This document shows, one piece after another, positions 13,049-25,358 of a stretch of DNA of 64,000 nucleotides. A program made the translations under genes and the position numbers. Positions within the stretch are counted from its first letter, which is position 1. Every line of letters begins with the position of its first letter. Where the stretch lies: the NCBI GenBank assembly GCA_947179485.1, contig OX359246.1, positions 21,018,001-21,082,000 on the forward strand, in the 5' to 3' direction. The notes under the pieces were generated by a model, which saw nothing but the letters and a program-made list of their open reading frames with translations, was not told where the DNA came from and did not search any database. Source of the DNA: Allacma fusca. Lineage: Eukaryota > Arthropoda > Collembola > Symphypleona > Sminthuridae.

Positions 13049-15525
13049 AAAAACAAAACTGAGGGAGAAGACTTTTCACAATGCGAATATTCTATAAAGG
13101 ACACCCACACATTAACTATTTTCAAAACTTTAGAATACAATCCACCTCCGTCACAAATCCATTCCACTCCACTCTCCTCCCTTTTTTTCCCTACTTTTTT
13201 TTTCCTCCCGGAAAGTTAACAAAAAAAACAAGGAGTAATTATATGCTGGGGCTATATGAGCCTTCCTATAGTTAAAGACCTAGTTTTCCTAAAAGCGGTT
13301 CGAATTTTATATGATTTTGCAGATTTCCATAGGATAAGGTCCTTGGATCCCTAACTTGTGTTAATGACACTGACAATTAGTTTGAAAGTATTTTCAAGTG
13401 GTTTAATTTCTAAAAAAAAAAAAAGTTTTAAAAAATTTGTGGATTTTTGTAAATTATTTTCTACAAACACAACAAATACTATTTGTGTTCAAAGGAAAAG
13501 TTTTTGTGGTATTATAAATACAATTGGTATATCTACATATAGATATTTTTGTATGTACATAGGTTCAGAGTCAAGGAGGGAATAGTATTGTGGGAATATT
13601 TGGTTTTGTAAAAGTACCAAAATTTGTTGAGGATTTTTGGGAGGGATTGAAAGGGGCGTCTCACAATGCCCCAATTTTGAGGAACACCCGTGTGAAACCG
13701 GTATATGTAGTAATGTCAATTTATAGTTGCCCCTCTCTCCCAGCTGTACACCAATAATTTCGAGTATAATTTCCCGGGAAGTTGAGGAATTAAACCGGGG
13801 GGTAAGTCAACTCTTGTGCCCAAGTGTGTAGGGAAGCTCATGAGGAGTAAGGAGTACATTTCCCATACATATGATGAATAATAGCGGAAATTCCAGACAG
13901 ATGAGTGATTCATCTCAAATGTGAATAATCAGGTAGGGATGGATCTGTAGAATTTCAAGGGATTAAATACCATGCATTTGCTCAAGTACAGAAGAGAATT
14001 TGTATGTAAAATTACGTACATACTTATGTATGCTACATATATGTACGTATACTTATACAGTTTAGGTTAATATGAAAGAGAAGCCTCAGTGTGGACATTA
14101 TTGGGGCACTCTGCGACGTTATAAAATACAACTCTCCCTCTGCTTTACTGTCTCTCCATATATATAGCTGGAGGTACTAATAAGTAACTCTAAAACACTG
14201 TAATGAATCCGAAATGAGTATTTTATGCTTAATTGCAGTAGAAACGAGTGAGAGTGATACTAGACACTGATCAGGGTTCCAGAGATGAGTAGGACACATT
14301 ATGATTACAACTGATTCAAATCTGATCCGAAAATGTGTCTGAGCCTGAAGTTCGAGTCTCAGCTCGGGATAGGACTCCCTATACATATGTAAAAGCACAA
14401 TTTTGTCCCTAACTTTCGAAGGTCCTAGGTTAATTCACATATGACTCAGACTCTCAGACTTGATCACCGAATATGTAGATAATCGTAGGGCTGAAGTCAA
14501 ATAGTACAATCGAGAGCGTGGAGGCTCATCACAAATTTGTAAATACTCAAAGGAGCCTCAGACTCCACATATACAGGGCTGGCCCGGGGGTAAGTGTGTG
14601 AATCTGTGGAACATATGAGACGAAAGAGAGAGAGATTGATCTCGGATGAAACACATGAATCACCTCCTGTAATTAACGACGTGAGCTCATAGCAATAAGC
14701 TACTCTGTATTTTCCACACATATTTTCCCATATGTACTAATGTCATATGAGATTCCTACCCTCTAGATCATGCTCAGTCCTATTACTACGTCGTCCTATT
14801 TCCACACTGTAATAATAATGCATCATAGAACATCCTCAGTGCAGTTCCCTATACAGTGAGTAGATTCTGCAGTATGTACATATCTTTTATGCAACACTCA
14901 CCTGCGTATAATTTCCAATGATGTAGAATCCTAGGAAAGAGCTTGCAAAGGCCAGATTATATGCTCACAGTAGCCTAGTATTTACAATACTGGACCCCAG
15001 GACTGTCCTCTCACTCAATTGTGCATGAATTATGCAAAAACTAGAAGATTACTCCAAACCATAGCATTTTCCATAATGTGACCATAGTACGAAAGAATAG
15101 TAATCTAGGAATTGCTCCCTCTCCCAACCAATTCAATTCTTTGGGGCTCTTTCCTTGAGTTCCCTCCTCAGAGCCTTTGGAAAGAAAAAGGAATTTTGTT
15201 TTTTTTGTTGCTCTGTTACCTTACCTTGCCCAGCCATATAATCCTTATTTTATTATCGGAATTATTCTCTGAGAAGATTGCTCCCTGGATGCTTCCAATG
15301 ATCCAAGTGTTTAAAAGTTGGGGGAAAAAATGAAATAAAATCTTATGCCACATTATGCATTCTATGTACTATCCTACAGAGTCCTCATACAAGGCCAAAG
15401 GACTTCCACACAATAACCACTATGTACTTTGCTCAAGTGATGCACACGGACATCGTTAATGTGTACACACACTACTGGGATATTATGTACTGTGTAGTGT
15501 TATGGACGTTTTTGTGGAGAGCAGA

Positions 15526-15528
<3 letters not shown>

Positions 15529-15591
<63 letters not shown>
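15529..15591. repeat. (GA)n microsatellite
   Basis: Perfect GA run of about 31 units. Confidence 0.97.
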
Positions 15592-15594
<3 letters not shown>

Positions 15595-16500
15595 GTCTTT
15601 GACGTATTATGTAGAAACAGGCACGAAACTGATTTTAATATCTAATTAGATATGCAAAAAAAAAGTTAGATAATGTGTCATTCCACAAAAGATACCAGTT
15701 GTGCTCAGTCTTTTACACATGCTTGGACCTGGGATTCAAGTCCACTTCTCCAACTCCCATCTGATATTTTAATGACATGCTAAAAACATTTTTAATTCCC
15801 AGTCCCTTCCCTAATTCCCCTCCTGAACAACTGGATTAATGGGCGAGGGAATCAATTGATGCTGGATTTATACTCTATCCAGTCTATATAGTAAAAGTCT
15901 TGTTTACAACACAGGAGTCTTTATAGTGTGTTTAGAGGAGATGAGTTTATGTATAGATACATTTACTTGCACATTTCCCAAGAACCACTGCTTTTTTTTC
16001 CAGGGTGTCATCCTGTAAGGATGCACACGTCTGGGGTAAGTTGATAGAGATGAGAAGGGAAACCAGTTCCAGTCATCCTGTTTTCATTCAAGTCCTACAC
16101 ATATTGCATTGGTGCTACAAATAATTATGTACCTACTCATTTACAACTCTCAAATCCTGGAAGGTGGAGAGATGTATGTTGGAATCTTTCTTTTAGTTTA
16201 CTCTCACAATCTAACTCACACATGAAGCTTGTACGGACTATTGTCAGTATTGTTATGCAAGAGAGAGAGAGAGACAGGGTTCGGTGAATTCATTCAGGGC
16301 TGTCAACATTGCTTAGCTTTTGGGTAATTAATCGAATTCTGATTCTGGTTCTGGAATCTATTCATCATTATATTTTTTAGCTCTATGGCAAAAATGTCCT
16401 GGAAGTAAACGTACTGTGGGGAAGGAACTGGTTCGGAATTTCTCAAATTTTTAAGTATTTTTCCAGCCTGGGGTAAAAATGCTTAAGCCTCTTTTTTCGT

Positions 16501-16522
16501 CTCTCTCTCTCTCTCTCTCTCT
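16501..16522. repeat. (CT)n microsatellite
   Basis: Eleven perfect CT units. Confidence 0.95.
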
Positions 16523-17446
16523 GGAGAATTTTAAAATTGTAACAAGGAACTGGAGAGCGATATGTGATTATGTATTTTTTTATTCTCTTCAGAGACCCTC
16601 GTCTTCTATGGATATCAAATAAATAATAAGGATTTTTACTGTTGGGATGTTTGTAACGCTTGTAACATTTGTAATGTGAGAAAATGCTGGGGGGTATTTA
16701 AATCTACAGGAAATTGCTCATAAGTTTGGATTCTTTTTTTCTTGTTGATCTTCTGGATTATAATATTTTTATGGAGGTTCTGTTTTTGCATAAATACAGC
16801 AGAGGTATCTACTTAATAGGGTCCCAGGTGGAGGAACGTATTGGGAAAGGCTGGAGCTTCCTTTTCTTTCCCATCGGACACCCAGTATTGAGTATGACAA
16901 TAATAATTGTCCGTGAGAGTTTCTTCCAAGGGAATTTGTTATACTATTTACAGGGAAATAAAATATTTGGAGGGAATTCTAGTCGGAGGAATCAATTTTA
17001 TTGAGAATGTGAATTGATCGGGAAGGAATGGGAGTCACTTTGGAGAAAATAGTGTGAAGGTATAAGAGGGGGGGAGAGGAGGGTGTTTTTGTCAATTGAT
17101 TTCCTACCATGAACTCGAAGCAATTTCACACCTTGTCAACCACAAACAAATCCAAAGGTCTTACGCTGCCCCTCCTTCCTCCCTTATTTTATTTGGGAGT
17201 GCTTCCCCAGTATAGTGGACATATACGGGGCCTAAGCCTCAAACATGGGCTTGATACACACACAGGCACAACAACAGCCCTGGGACTCTATGTCCGGGTG
17301 AGATTTGAGCAGACCTCTGGGACGCTGGTCCGTAAAAGTAAAAGGGAAAGGGAGTGTTTGAGAGAGTGAGAAAACAAGGGAGAGAAATCCTAAACCCTTG
17401 AGAGGAAACGTGTCCGTATTAAAAATGTACACTTTCTTTTTTCTTT

Positions 17447-17473
17447 TGTGTGTCTGTGTGTGTGTGTGTGTGA
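17447..17473. repeat. (GT)n microsatellite
   Basis: Interrupted GT run preceded by a T/C-rich stretch. Confidence 0.9.
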
Positions 17474-18351
17474 GTGTTGTGTAGAGGGGGAGGAGGGAGA
17501 AGGATAGGATCAAATGTGAAAAAGTGATTTTACTTTAAAGATTAGCAAAGACACTTCTCTGTCTTGGGGAGAACCGAGAAAGCAAATCTCGGGGGAAATA
17601 CTCAAGATTTCACAAGTTGTAAATCCCTACCTGATTTCTCTCCATTTGAAACAATATCCCAGTTTAAATTACAATTTTGTGGGGAGTCAACGTTAACCAA
17701 AAAATTCTCAATGCTCCAATAAATTTCCAAATAACAAACTAAATCTCCACTATTTAAAAATTTCAAAAGTGTTTCTTCTCGGAGGAAGCCAGAATTTTTT
17801 TTGAAGCCAGAAATTTGTTTATATTTATTTTTTAAGCCCGAATTTTATACACGCATTAAAACGCTCTCAAATTGTTCCTCCAACTTAGTGTAATCGCTCT
17901 GTCTTCTCAAAATTCAGCGGTTTTTCAAAATTATCCAAAGAACGCAGCAAAGGTATACAATCCTGGATGGATTTGATGTGACTGTAATGATAAGTCGGAG
18001 GTCGCTTGCATTTTAGGAGCAAATTCCTGAAATTGGTTTCCCAAAGGAAAGGAAATTTCCTTGGAGCTTATGGATCAATTATCTGAGTAAATAGAGATGG
18101 TGAATTAAAGGCGTAAAATTAATCCTGGAAACTTGTGCCCCCAGTTTTACCCCCCTCTTTCTCCAACTATAGGTACACATCTTCCTTATAGATTCAAAAT
18201 TAAATCCCGATGCTTTACTATCTATGTAATTATTTATAAGGCTCCAGGAGCCTTTTTAGTAGGGAGATGTTCCAGATGCCAAGTAACAATTAGCAGAGTG
18301 ACAGGGGGGATGGGATCTAAATCTACTAAAAGATTTAAATTGAAATCTTAC

Positions 18352-18885
18352 CAGTATAGAAGATCGAATTTTGGTGGATTCAATGCTCCGCTGACCTCCT
18401 TGATCATTTGCATCGATGATTAGTTTCCCCTCAACATCCGAGTCTTCCTCTATCTCTGGATCGGATTGCTCCGAACCTGGACCCCTCAACCCCCTCTTAC
18501 AGTCCTGCTGTTGGATGATGGCCATTGGGGCAGGGTAAGGCTCAGGGCTCCCGCAATAACTATCATCCTCGACGAAACTATCCATAGAGTTGTCCCTCTC
18601 AGGGTCTTGAGGTGGGTCCAAATCCATGGGATTGGAAGTAGAATCTCCTCCACTCTGAAGCCCCCGTCCCTCATCATCCTCAACCTCAACTTTGGCTTGG
18701 AGATTGAGGGCTGTCAAGGTATTCATTTGCTGTTGACTGTATGGGGGAGGAGGACTTGGGAAGTCATGATCCTCTTCCGGGATCGTCTCAGGAATGGACC
18801 GGACCATCATGTTCAATCCATTTGGGTTACTCTCATGAGCATTCTCAATCCCACCCGCCACTTCCGTCATGTTTCTCAAGTTCAT
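18352..18885 (-). CDS. first coding exon of an unidentified acidic Pro/Gln-rich protein
   Basis: This is the best supported host coding sequence. The minus-strand frame opens at ATG (18885), and an in-frame TAA lies four codons upstream, so the start is here or at Met6 (context AAACATGA). It runs exactly 178 codons to CTG|GTAAGA, a near-consensus donor with the intron starting at 18351 in phase 0. The peptide is hydrophilic and looks disordered: many Asp/Glu, a PPPPY motif (residues 45-49, a possible WW-domain ligand) followed by QQQ, an acidic stretch near residue 68, SFVEDDSYCGSPEP in the middle, and SDPEIEEDSDVEG before a more ordered end. Local GC is clearly above the surroundings. The composition suggests the N-terminal part of a transcription or chromatin regulator, but that is inference; I do not recognise the family. 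Later exons should lie at lower coordinates, and I could not find them. Confidence 0.72.
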
Positions 18886-19648
18886 GTATTTATTCCCTTA
18901 TGACACCCACACACGCAACTATTTAATAAATTTCAATAATTCTCATTGAAAAAAAATCCTCCGAAAATTTCAAAATCCTCAAAAAATTCTTCAAATATGA
19001 ACTTTGTCAAGAAACCAAACGCTCAGACCGGATTTTATTTCAATCACCGGTCACTGGTCACACAACCCACTTTTTTTTTACATTCGGAACTATTCCGCGT
19101 CCAGATTTATGCACGAACAATTTACCAAAAGTGTCTCAGAGTTTTTTGTCAATTTCACCGGAAATTTTCCGAGTTCCCTCAAATTTTTCACAAACACCGG
19201 GGAGAACTTCTGGAGGAGTTTTTTGGAGTTCTTGGCCAAATGTTGAGTTTTTTTTTTGCGTGCAAGAAATACGCGTCACTTGGGTTAAGTACGAAGATAC
19301 ATTTTGATGGTATTTGGGTTATTTTTATAATGTTATGGGTTAAATGGGGATTTTATTTTGACTGGGTGGATAAAATATGAGTCACTTGTGAGAACTTTTG
19401 AAGGAACTCTCCGATGACTGGGTGTATAGAGTCTTGGCGTGTGAGTGTCCCTATATATGTTGTGAGAGAGAGCTGTGTTACCGGCTGAACGGTCCTGGCT
19501 CGACTGAAGGAGAAGCTTCAATGCTAAGGGGGTTTCTCTGGTCTAGCCAGTGTTGGTTCCAATGGCACAATGTGACTACACGCTGTAGTCAGTCTTTGCT
19601 ACTGTAACGCTGTTTTTACGAGAGCGGCTCTTGTGGAGCACGTTGTGG

Positions 19649-19742
19649 GTGAAGTTCCAACTCTCCAGAAGTTCTCTCTCCAGAAGAGTTTCCAGAAGAG
19701 TGTTACAACTCCGTATGTAGCTCCTGCGCTATAAGTATATAT
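19649..19742 (+). promoter_or_regulatory. heat-shock-element-like cluster next to a TATA-like box
   Basis: Between 19649 and 19699 the motifs TGAAGTTCC, CTCCAGAAGTTCTC, CTCCAGAAG and TTTCCAGAAG occur close together. They match alternating TTC/GAA units, the heat-shock-factor site pattern nTTCnnGAAnnTTCn. About 30 bp further on lies TATAAGTATATAT (19730-19742). The motifs are inverted repeats, so the TATA-like box is the only hint of plus orientation. No good ORF follows on the plus strand. The block is about 770 bp upstream of the minus-strand exon start (18885), so it could instead regulate that gene. Function is inferred from motifs only. Confidence 0.35.
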
Positions 19743-19954
19743 GGAAGTCTCTCTGGCTTAAAAGTCTCCCTCTCGGAAAAACTCTACCCTCAAATGCAAG
19801 AGTAACATTGCGGGTTACAAGTTATGCATTTAAATGGGTGCCGATACTCACAGTGTATAAATATACTTATATCTACGCAAATAAGGCTTTCCTTCCCGTC
19901 TCAAAGCTGGTCCCTTTTTGTAAAACTATTCCGTATAATGATACGTTTTTTTGG

Positions 19955-19979
19955 GGTGTGTGTGTGTGTGTAACACACA
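19955..19979. repeat. (GT)n run followed by (AC)n, potential small hairpin
   Basis: A run of GT units is followed by TAACACACAC, so the end of the GT run can pair with the short AC run. Confidence 0.6.
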
Positions 19980-22448
19980 CAAATTCAATGCATGCAAGGG
20001 AGTCGGGTTCCTTTCTCGGAATTTTTTTCGCTGGACCTCAACCCTCAAATGGGAAAATGTCTTGGAGAAATTCCTCCTCTTGTCATGGGGATTCTCTTGT
20101 GGGGAGAATTCCCTGGTTTAAAAATATTTCCGCAAATATTTTACGAGAATTATGGAATAGATTATTAAATTAGTGGCGGGCCTGTTGTTCCCCATTTACA
20201 ACCTTGGAGTACATATTTTAATTGGGTAATTGTAAGTAGAGGATATTTTTAGAATTTTTTCCCCCAATTGCTGCAGATACCCCCTTCAAAGAGGGTTTCC
20301 TCTCTGGTGGGCAAAAATAGTTTTGCGGATTTCCCATTTTTTTTTAAAGAATGTTTTTTTTTGGACTTTTTGAAGAAGCTGCGGAACTTTCAGGGTAATG
20401 GATTTTAGGGATGCTGTAATAGTGACAGTGCACTGTAATATAAATTTTAAGGGTTTTTTTTACAGGTAGGAACATTTTGGGTACGTTTGCACGGTTTTCT
20501 AGAATTTAATTATTTTTATAAAGGTCCCTGCAATGGGGGAGTAAATATAAGTTTTGGGGTAAGGTGAGACAAACGTGAAATTAAAAGTTGGTGTTACGGG
20601 GTAATTTTTATTTCCGGGGTTGGGGACGTCCCAAATTTTTGGAATTAATGGGAAAGGGTAGGCTTTAAGATCTGAGGATTTTTATTATGACAAGCATTTG
20701 TTTTTAATTTGTTTTTAGAAGCTGGATTGAGCAAGACTGCAAATGTGAGGTAAGGAGCAAGGTTGGCTAAATCGGTTGCGACAGATCATTGAATACTCTG
20801 ATGTCAAAGGTCAGTGAGTTGAAAAATATGTTGGATTGTACAACTGGAGTGGAGAAATTGAAATAATTTTAAATTTTGTTTATTTAATTATTTAGAATTT
20901 TTTTCTGTGGAGAATTCAAGGAAGTCAATCGCTTGATGGAATTCCTTCCTGCAGTTTTGGATCCAACTTGGACTAGCACCCCGAAAGGACGGACTTGTTT
21001 TTTTGTGTGTCAGGTGCTGAGTAATGGCTTTCGAAATAATTTGGTTATTTATTACAAAATGGATTATATACTTATTGGGAAAAAATCCTTCATTTAACGC
21101 TGTCATATGTGTAATCCAAGTTGTATATAATGTGCGAATATTTGTTTTTTATTTCTAGATTTAATGGCTACACAATTAAGGAGTTTCTTCAATTCCTTCA
21201 CACAGCCCATTTGAAATAATTAACTACAATCAAACCTTGCTACAAATAATGTGGAAAAATCCATGGAATATTTATTGCTCGTCGTTGTCCCTATTTCATT
21301 TACATATAAAACTTCCCTCTTTTTAATTCTCACTATTTATGTTGGTTTCAGGAGGATATGAATCGAGATGGGGTTTGATAGAGTCTCGTTCGAAATTATT
21401 ATAGTTACCCCGGTTTTGCAATTTTAGTGTACACTAATTGATTTTAATTGCACAATATTTTTTTTCCTCTATACTGATCTACTGTATAAGTATAATTGAG
21501 CCTTCAGAAATTAATTGTTGTGAACTGTTATTTACAAGATAGGATATACACTTGAGCGTGTCCGAATATCCTGGAAATATAATTATTTTTGTAGGGTAAT
21601 TTATAGACAAATAGCCTTCCATGTTTCAAAGTTAAATTACGTCAAGAAGGTTAGTTTAATTGTGATTCTTGTTTTTAACGAAATGATTATGGGAATTTCT
21701 GGGGAATTAAATCCCTTGTTTGGAGCATCATAGGTTCTCTATAAATTCTTCGGTACATAGATATTGATATGCTAACCGTACTGATTTTGCTTTGATTTTA
21801 AAGCTTTATTTATTTTTTGAAGTTGCTTCATAAGTATATGCACAGAGTGTGTGTACATCTATAATCATTTCAAGTTTGACAAACCAATTAGGGAAGATTA
21901 ATTATGGTTGATGAGAGGGTATTCTTGTCGATGCGTCCATTCCCTGCTGGAGCAACACTTGATCCGAAAGGTGTCCGTTGGTCATAGTTTATGATAATTT
22001 TTATCCATATTTCCTAGGAAATGAAGAATCTGTAGAAACTGAGATTAAGCCCGAAGTATTTGGAGCATGAAGATATGCAGAATGTATAATGATCAGTCAA
22101 GTTTGGAGCACTATACTGTTGGAGCCGAGCGTTCCCGAAATGACATCGTCGAAGGGACAGGGTTGCGTTATCAGCAGATGTGTGGTTTATTTACTGTAAT
22201 CGTACATATCTATAATAAATGTTTATTTTTAAATATGTAAAGATATCATATCGATGTTCATATAATTATATATCCTTTTGGGGGTTTAGAAGCTTTTGAG
22301 GAGTGGGGACCCATTGAGCTTCATAGGACTTATTCATTTTGTTGGGTAAGTAAGGACAGGTAATTATCATTGAATGATATGCCTCTTTATCATAATTATC
22401 TCCGCTGATCTAATTAAAGCTTAATTATCCCTTTCGTGACGATTCTAT

Positions 22449-22474
22449 GACTCAGATCACTCAGTGACTGAGTC
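22449..22474. repeat. quasi-palindrome with AP-1-like half sites
   Basis: GACTCAG, one unpaired A, then TCACTCAGTGA and CTGAGTC form a 26-nt inverted repeat: 12 complementary pairs around a central C with one bulged base (22456). TGACTCA, the consensus AP-1 word, starts at 22448. Confidence 0.6.
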
Positions 22475-22888
22475 CTGAGAGTCCACTGTCCAGCGAGCTT
22501 GAACATCATTGACATGTTATTTTGAACAAGTAAATCGCCACATTTCTAATTTTTTTTTGATGATATTAAATATGAGAAAGTTACTCATCATGTTATAATG
22601 ATATAAGCTCTTCAGAAAAAAAATTATGGACAATTGTCTGCTGTATAGGATCTATTTAATGTTAATGAAACCTCCTTTACGTTGAATGAGAGGGACCACG
22701 CAGGAAATAAAAAAATTTAATTCTAGCTAAATATCCCTGTCATCTGTCTCTTTGAGTTGTGAATGTAATTAAAATGATTCTGATGCATTTTTATAGGGAA
22801 AGAAGAATATAAATGAGATTTCCATGGCCAATAGGATTTTTCTTAAGTACGTGAAGATTGTGTCAAATGGAACTCCAGCCCTCTCATA

Positions 22889-22927
22889 TCCACAATGTTC
22901 ATCCACAATGTTCATCCACAATGTTCA
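22889..22927. repeat. 13-bp tandem repeat, three perfect copies
   Basis: TCCACAATGTTCA occurs three times head to tail at 22889, 22902 and 22915. Confidence 0.95.
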
Positions 22928-25250
22928 TTCACATCGAAGCTGAGTTGGTATTGTTGGGAAATAATAACTGAGGCTACTACTATATATTCCTTTATAAGAA
23001 TTAATATTCACTGAAATTATATCCGTGTTGGTTTCTATATTAATGCTCACTTTAATTAATTTTTTTTCTTACTCTAGCCCTTTCCCTCTCGCACAACCCC
23101 CTCATTGAATGTTCATGTTGCAGTTGTTCCTTGACAAGTTGGGAATTTCAGATTTTGAAGACGGGCTTGGCAAGTTTTTCTTTGGGTTTTATATGCAATT
23201 ATAACGCTGATAATTGCAGCTATTGTTACAAACTTGATTAATTCTAATTTCATTAACATATTTTCTTTGGGGATTCATTCTTTTAAGCATCCAGGGAGTG
23301 AGTGAGGGTTCCTTGTGTGTTGAAGACATTCACAGTACATAATCGTGGAGAGCTGATTCGGATCCTACACCCTCAAATACATAGTTGTATTTGTATACAA
23401 TTATTACGGAATCTGTGTGTATCTGATATTATAGTGCGGGATTTTTTGGCTTAGTAATTATTATCAGATTTTATGCACGTGTCGGATTGAAAAAGTTGAT
23501 AGATTATTCCTTACCATTTTATATAATTATTTTTACCTTTTTAAACATGTCTAAAGCCAACGTTTCAGCTCATTTACGTTCCGAATAATTACGTATGCAA
23601 TTGCTAGTGTAGATATGTATAAGTCTCGTATGTAGTTAAAGTACATCCATATTATGTATATGTCTCTACAAAGAGCTAACTAACAATAAGCAAAAATGAA
23701 AACCTTGAAAATTGAACACAAGTTGTTATGTCTGCCTTCATATATAAGTTTCCCTTATCATGTTTTTCTCTCTCTCTCTTTTCTCTCGATGTACAAAAAC
23801 GTTCTGGCTTAGTTAGCGTGCAAGGAATCACGCAATGTATTCTATTAATTAGAATTAATTTATATCTCTTACGAACATAAAGGATTGTTATTTTGCATGC
23901 GAAAATTCTTCTTGAAAAAAATTACAACTCGTTTTTATAGGGATGTGAGCAGCTCACAATTACTACACGTAGAATCATTATTGTAGATGTAGAAAAATAT
24001 TTGTTGTTGGAATGTAAATAGACTTGTATGTTGTAGTGTGTACCTACATTTAATTACTTGTTGTAAGAGAATAATCTGCTTGCATAATTAATTGCTATAT
24101 TAATTATTCCCATTCCTAAAGAAAAACTGGGGAGTTAGAAAAATAATCGGACCTTTTGTGTATCTATACGTAATTTTATTTTGACATCTTCTTCCGCTGT
24201 AGTCTTTGGAGGTACAAATTTATGTACCGCTATAAGGTCAATAATACTGTATTTTGGAGGAAGGGGTTGTGTTTGGAAGTCATGCAATTACAATAATAAT
24301 TATTGTGAACAAAGTACTCAGACTGTACAGTGCAATATTTTTTGTGAAAGATTCCCTTTCAAGAGGGTTAAAAATTTTTTTTTCATGTTAGTATTTAATC
24401 CTATGTTAATTTTTTTTATGATAAGAGCTTGCTAATTTAATACTCTTTTTTTAAGGATTTTTTTGAGTGCTTTTTATAGATATAGAGAGGGTGTCCTTTA
24501 GAGCTTGTATCAGTAATTTACGGATTTGTACGGTCCACTCACGTGAACATGAGCAATAATTGTGGTGAGGATCTTGTCCAATGGTGTTAGCTCTTATAGA
24601 ACCCAAAATGGAAGTACCTATAAGGAACTTGTCATTTATTATATAAGAGTGCACATTGGAGCAGATTAACGGAAACTGCATGCACTTTACATGCCAGGAG
24701 CTTTGTAATACTCGATGAATGAGGCTTACGCTGACACCTTGGTGGGTTGTGCTTGTCACTCATCCTCACTTCTTGATAAGATCCTGTCCTCGCATTGCTC
24801 TAATGTGGGCCTTCGTTTTGGAACAGTTTCAATCTTTCAGCTCATCCATGTCTGTTTAGTTACTGCTCTTCTCTCTATGCAAGTACTTAAGTAATGATGC
24901 ATATATGGTGTGATATTGTAGATGCAGTTTTGATGACACAGCTCCTGGATGAAGAATTGATTGCACACTCTGACAACTGAAGTACTCCAGATGTACTTGG
25001 GAGTGAGGAGCAGGAGTTGAGATGCAGTTTCATAATGGATGCACTTATAAACTGATTAAAATTGATAAGGGGATAATAGTCCAAGGTAACTTGCTCCTAT
25101 CAGACACCCTTATAAGAAATATTTACCCGTGGGCCATAGGGGGGCAAAAATACTTGAACCGTTCCTATTTTGAACGGAAATTTTTCTCTTTACAAAAAAA
25201 TGGGCAATTTTGGTTTTTTTTAAGAGAATTTTAAATATATAATTACTTAT

Positions 25251-25358
25251 GTTTGGAAATTTTATGGGAGTGTTTTGGTTTGGAAATTTTAGGTGAGTGC
25301 TTTGCTTTGGAAATGTTAAGGGATTGTTTTAGTTAGGAAATTTTAGGTGAGTGTTTGT
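25251..25358. repeat. 27-bp tandem repeat, four copies
   Basis: Units begin at 25251, 25278, 25305 and 25332 and share the pattern GTTTGGAAATTTTA then GGGAGTGTTTTG, with a few substitutions each and no length change. Confidence 0.85.

Larger units (their letters stand above)
1..18351. other. gene-poor AT-rich DNA, probably intron or intergenic
   Basis: I see no convincing coding exon here on either strand. Open frames are short and either coincide with simple repeats or show no recognisable protein character. Because the minus-strand exon at 18352-18885 ends in a splice donor, much of this stretch may be intron of that gene. It holds the microsatellites and minisatellites listed separately and many alternating purine/pyrimidine motifs of the TATGTACATA type. 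Short undetected exons cannot be excluded. Confidence 0.6.

Noticed and set aside
18466-18903. 145-aa plus-strand ORF
   Set aside because: Antisense shadow of the supported minus-strand exon; the exon has the splice donor and sensible composition.
18946-19380. 144-aa plus-strand ORF, Phe-rich
   Set aside because: Long for chance but low complexity, no family resemblance, and it lies in the likely upstream region of the opposite-strand gene; not enough to call.
24451-24759. 102-aa minus ORF
   Set aside because: Length is within expectation for AT-rich DNA and no motif is visible.
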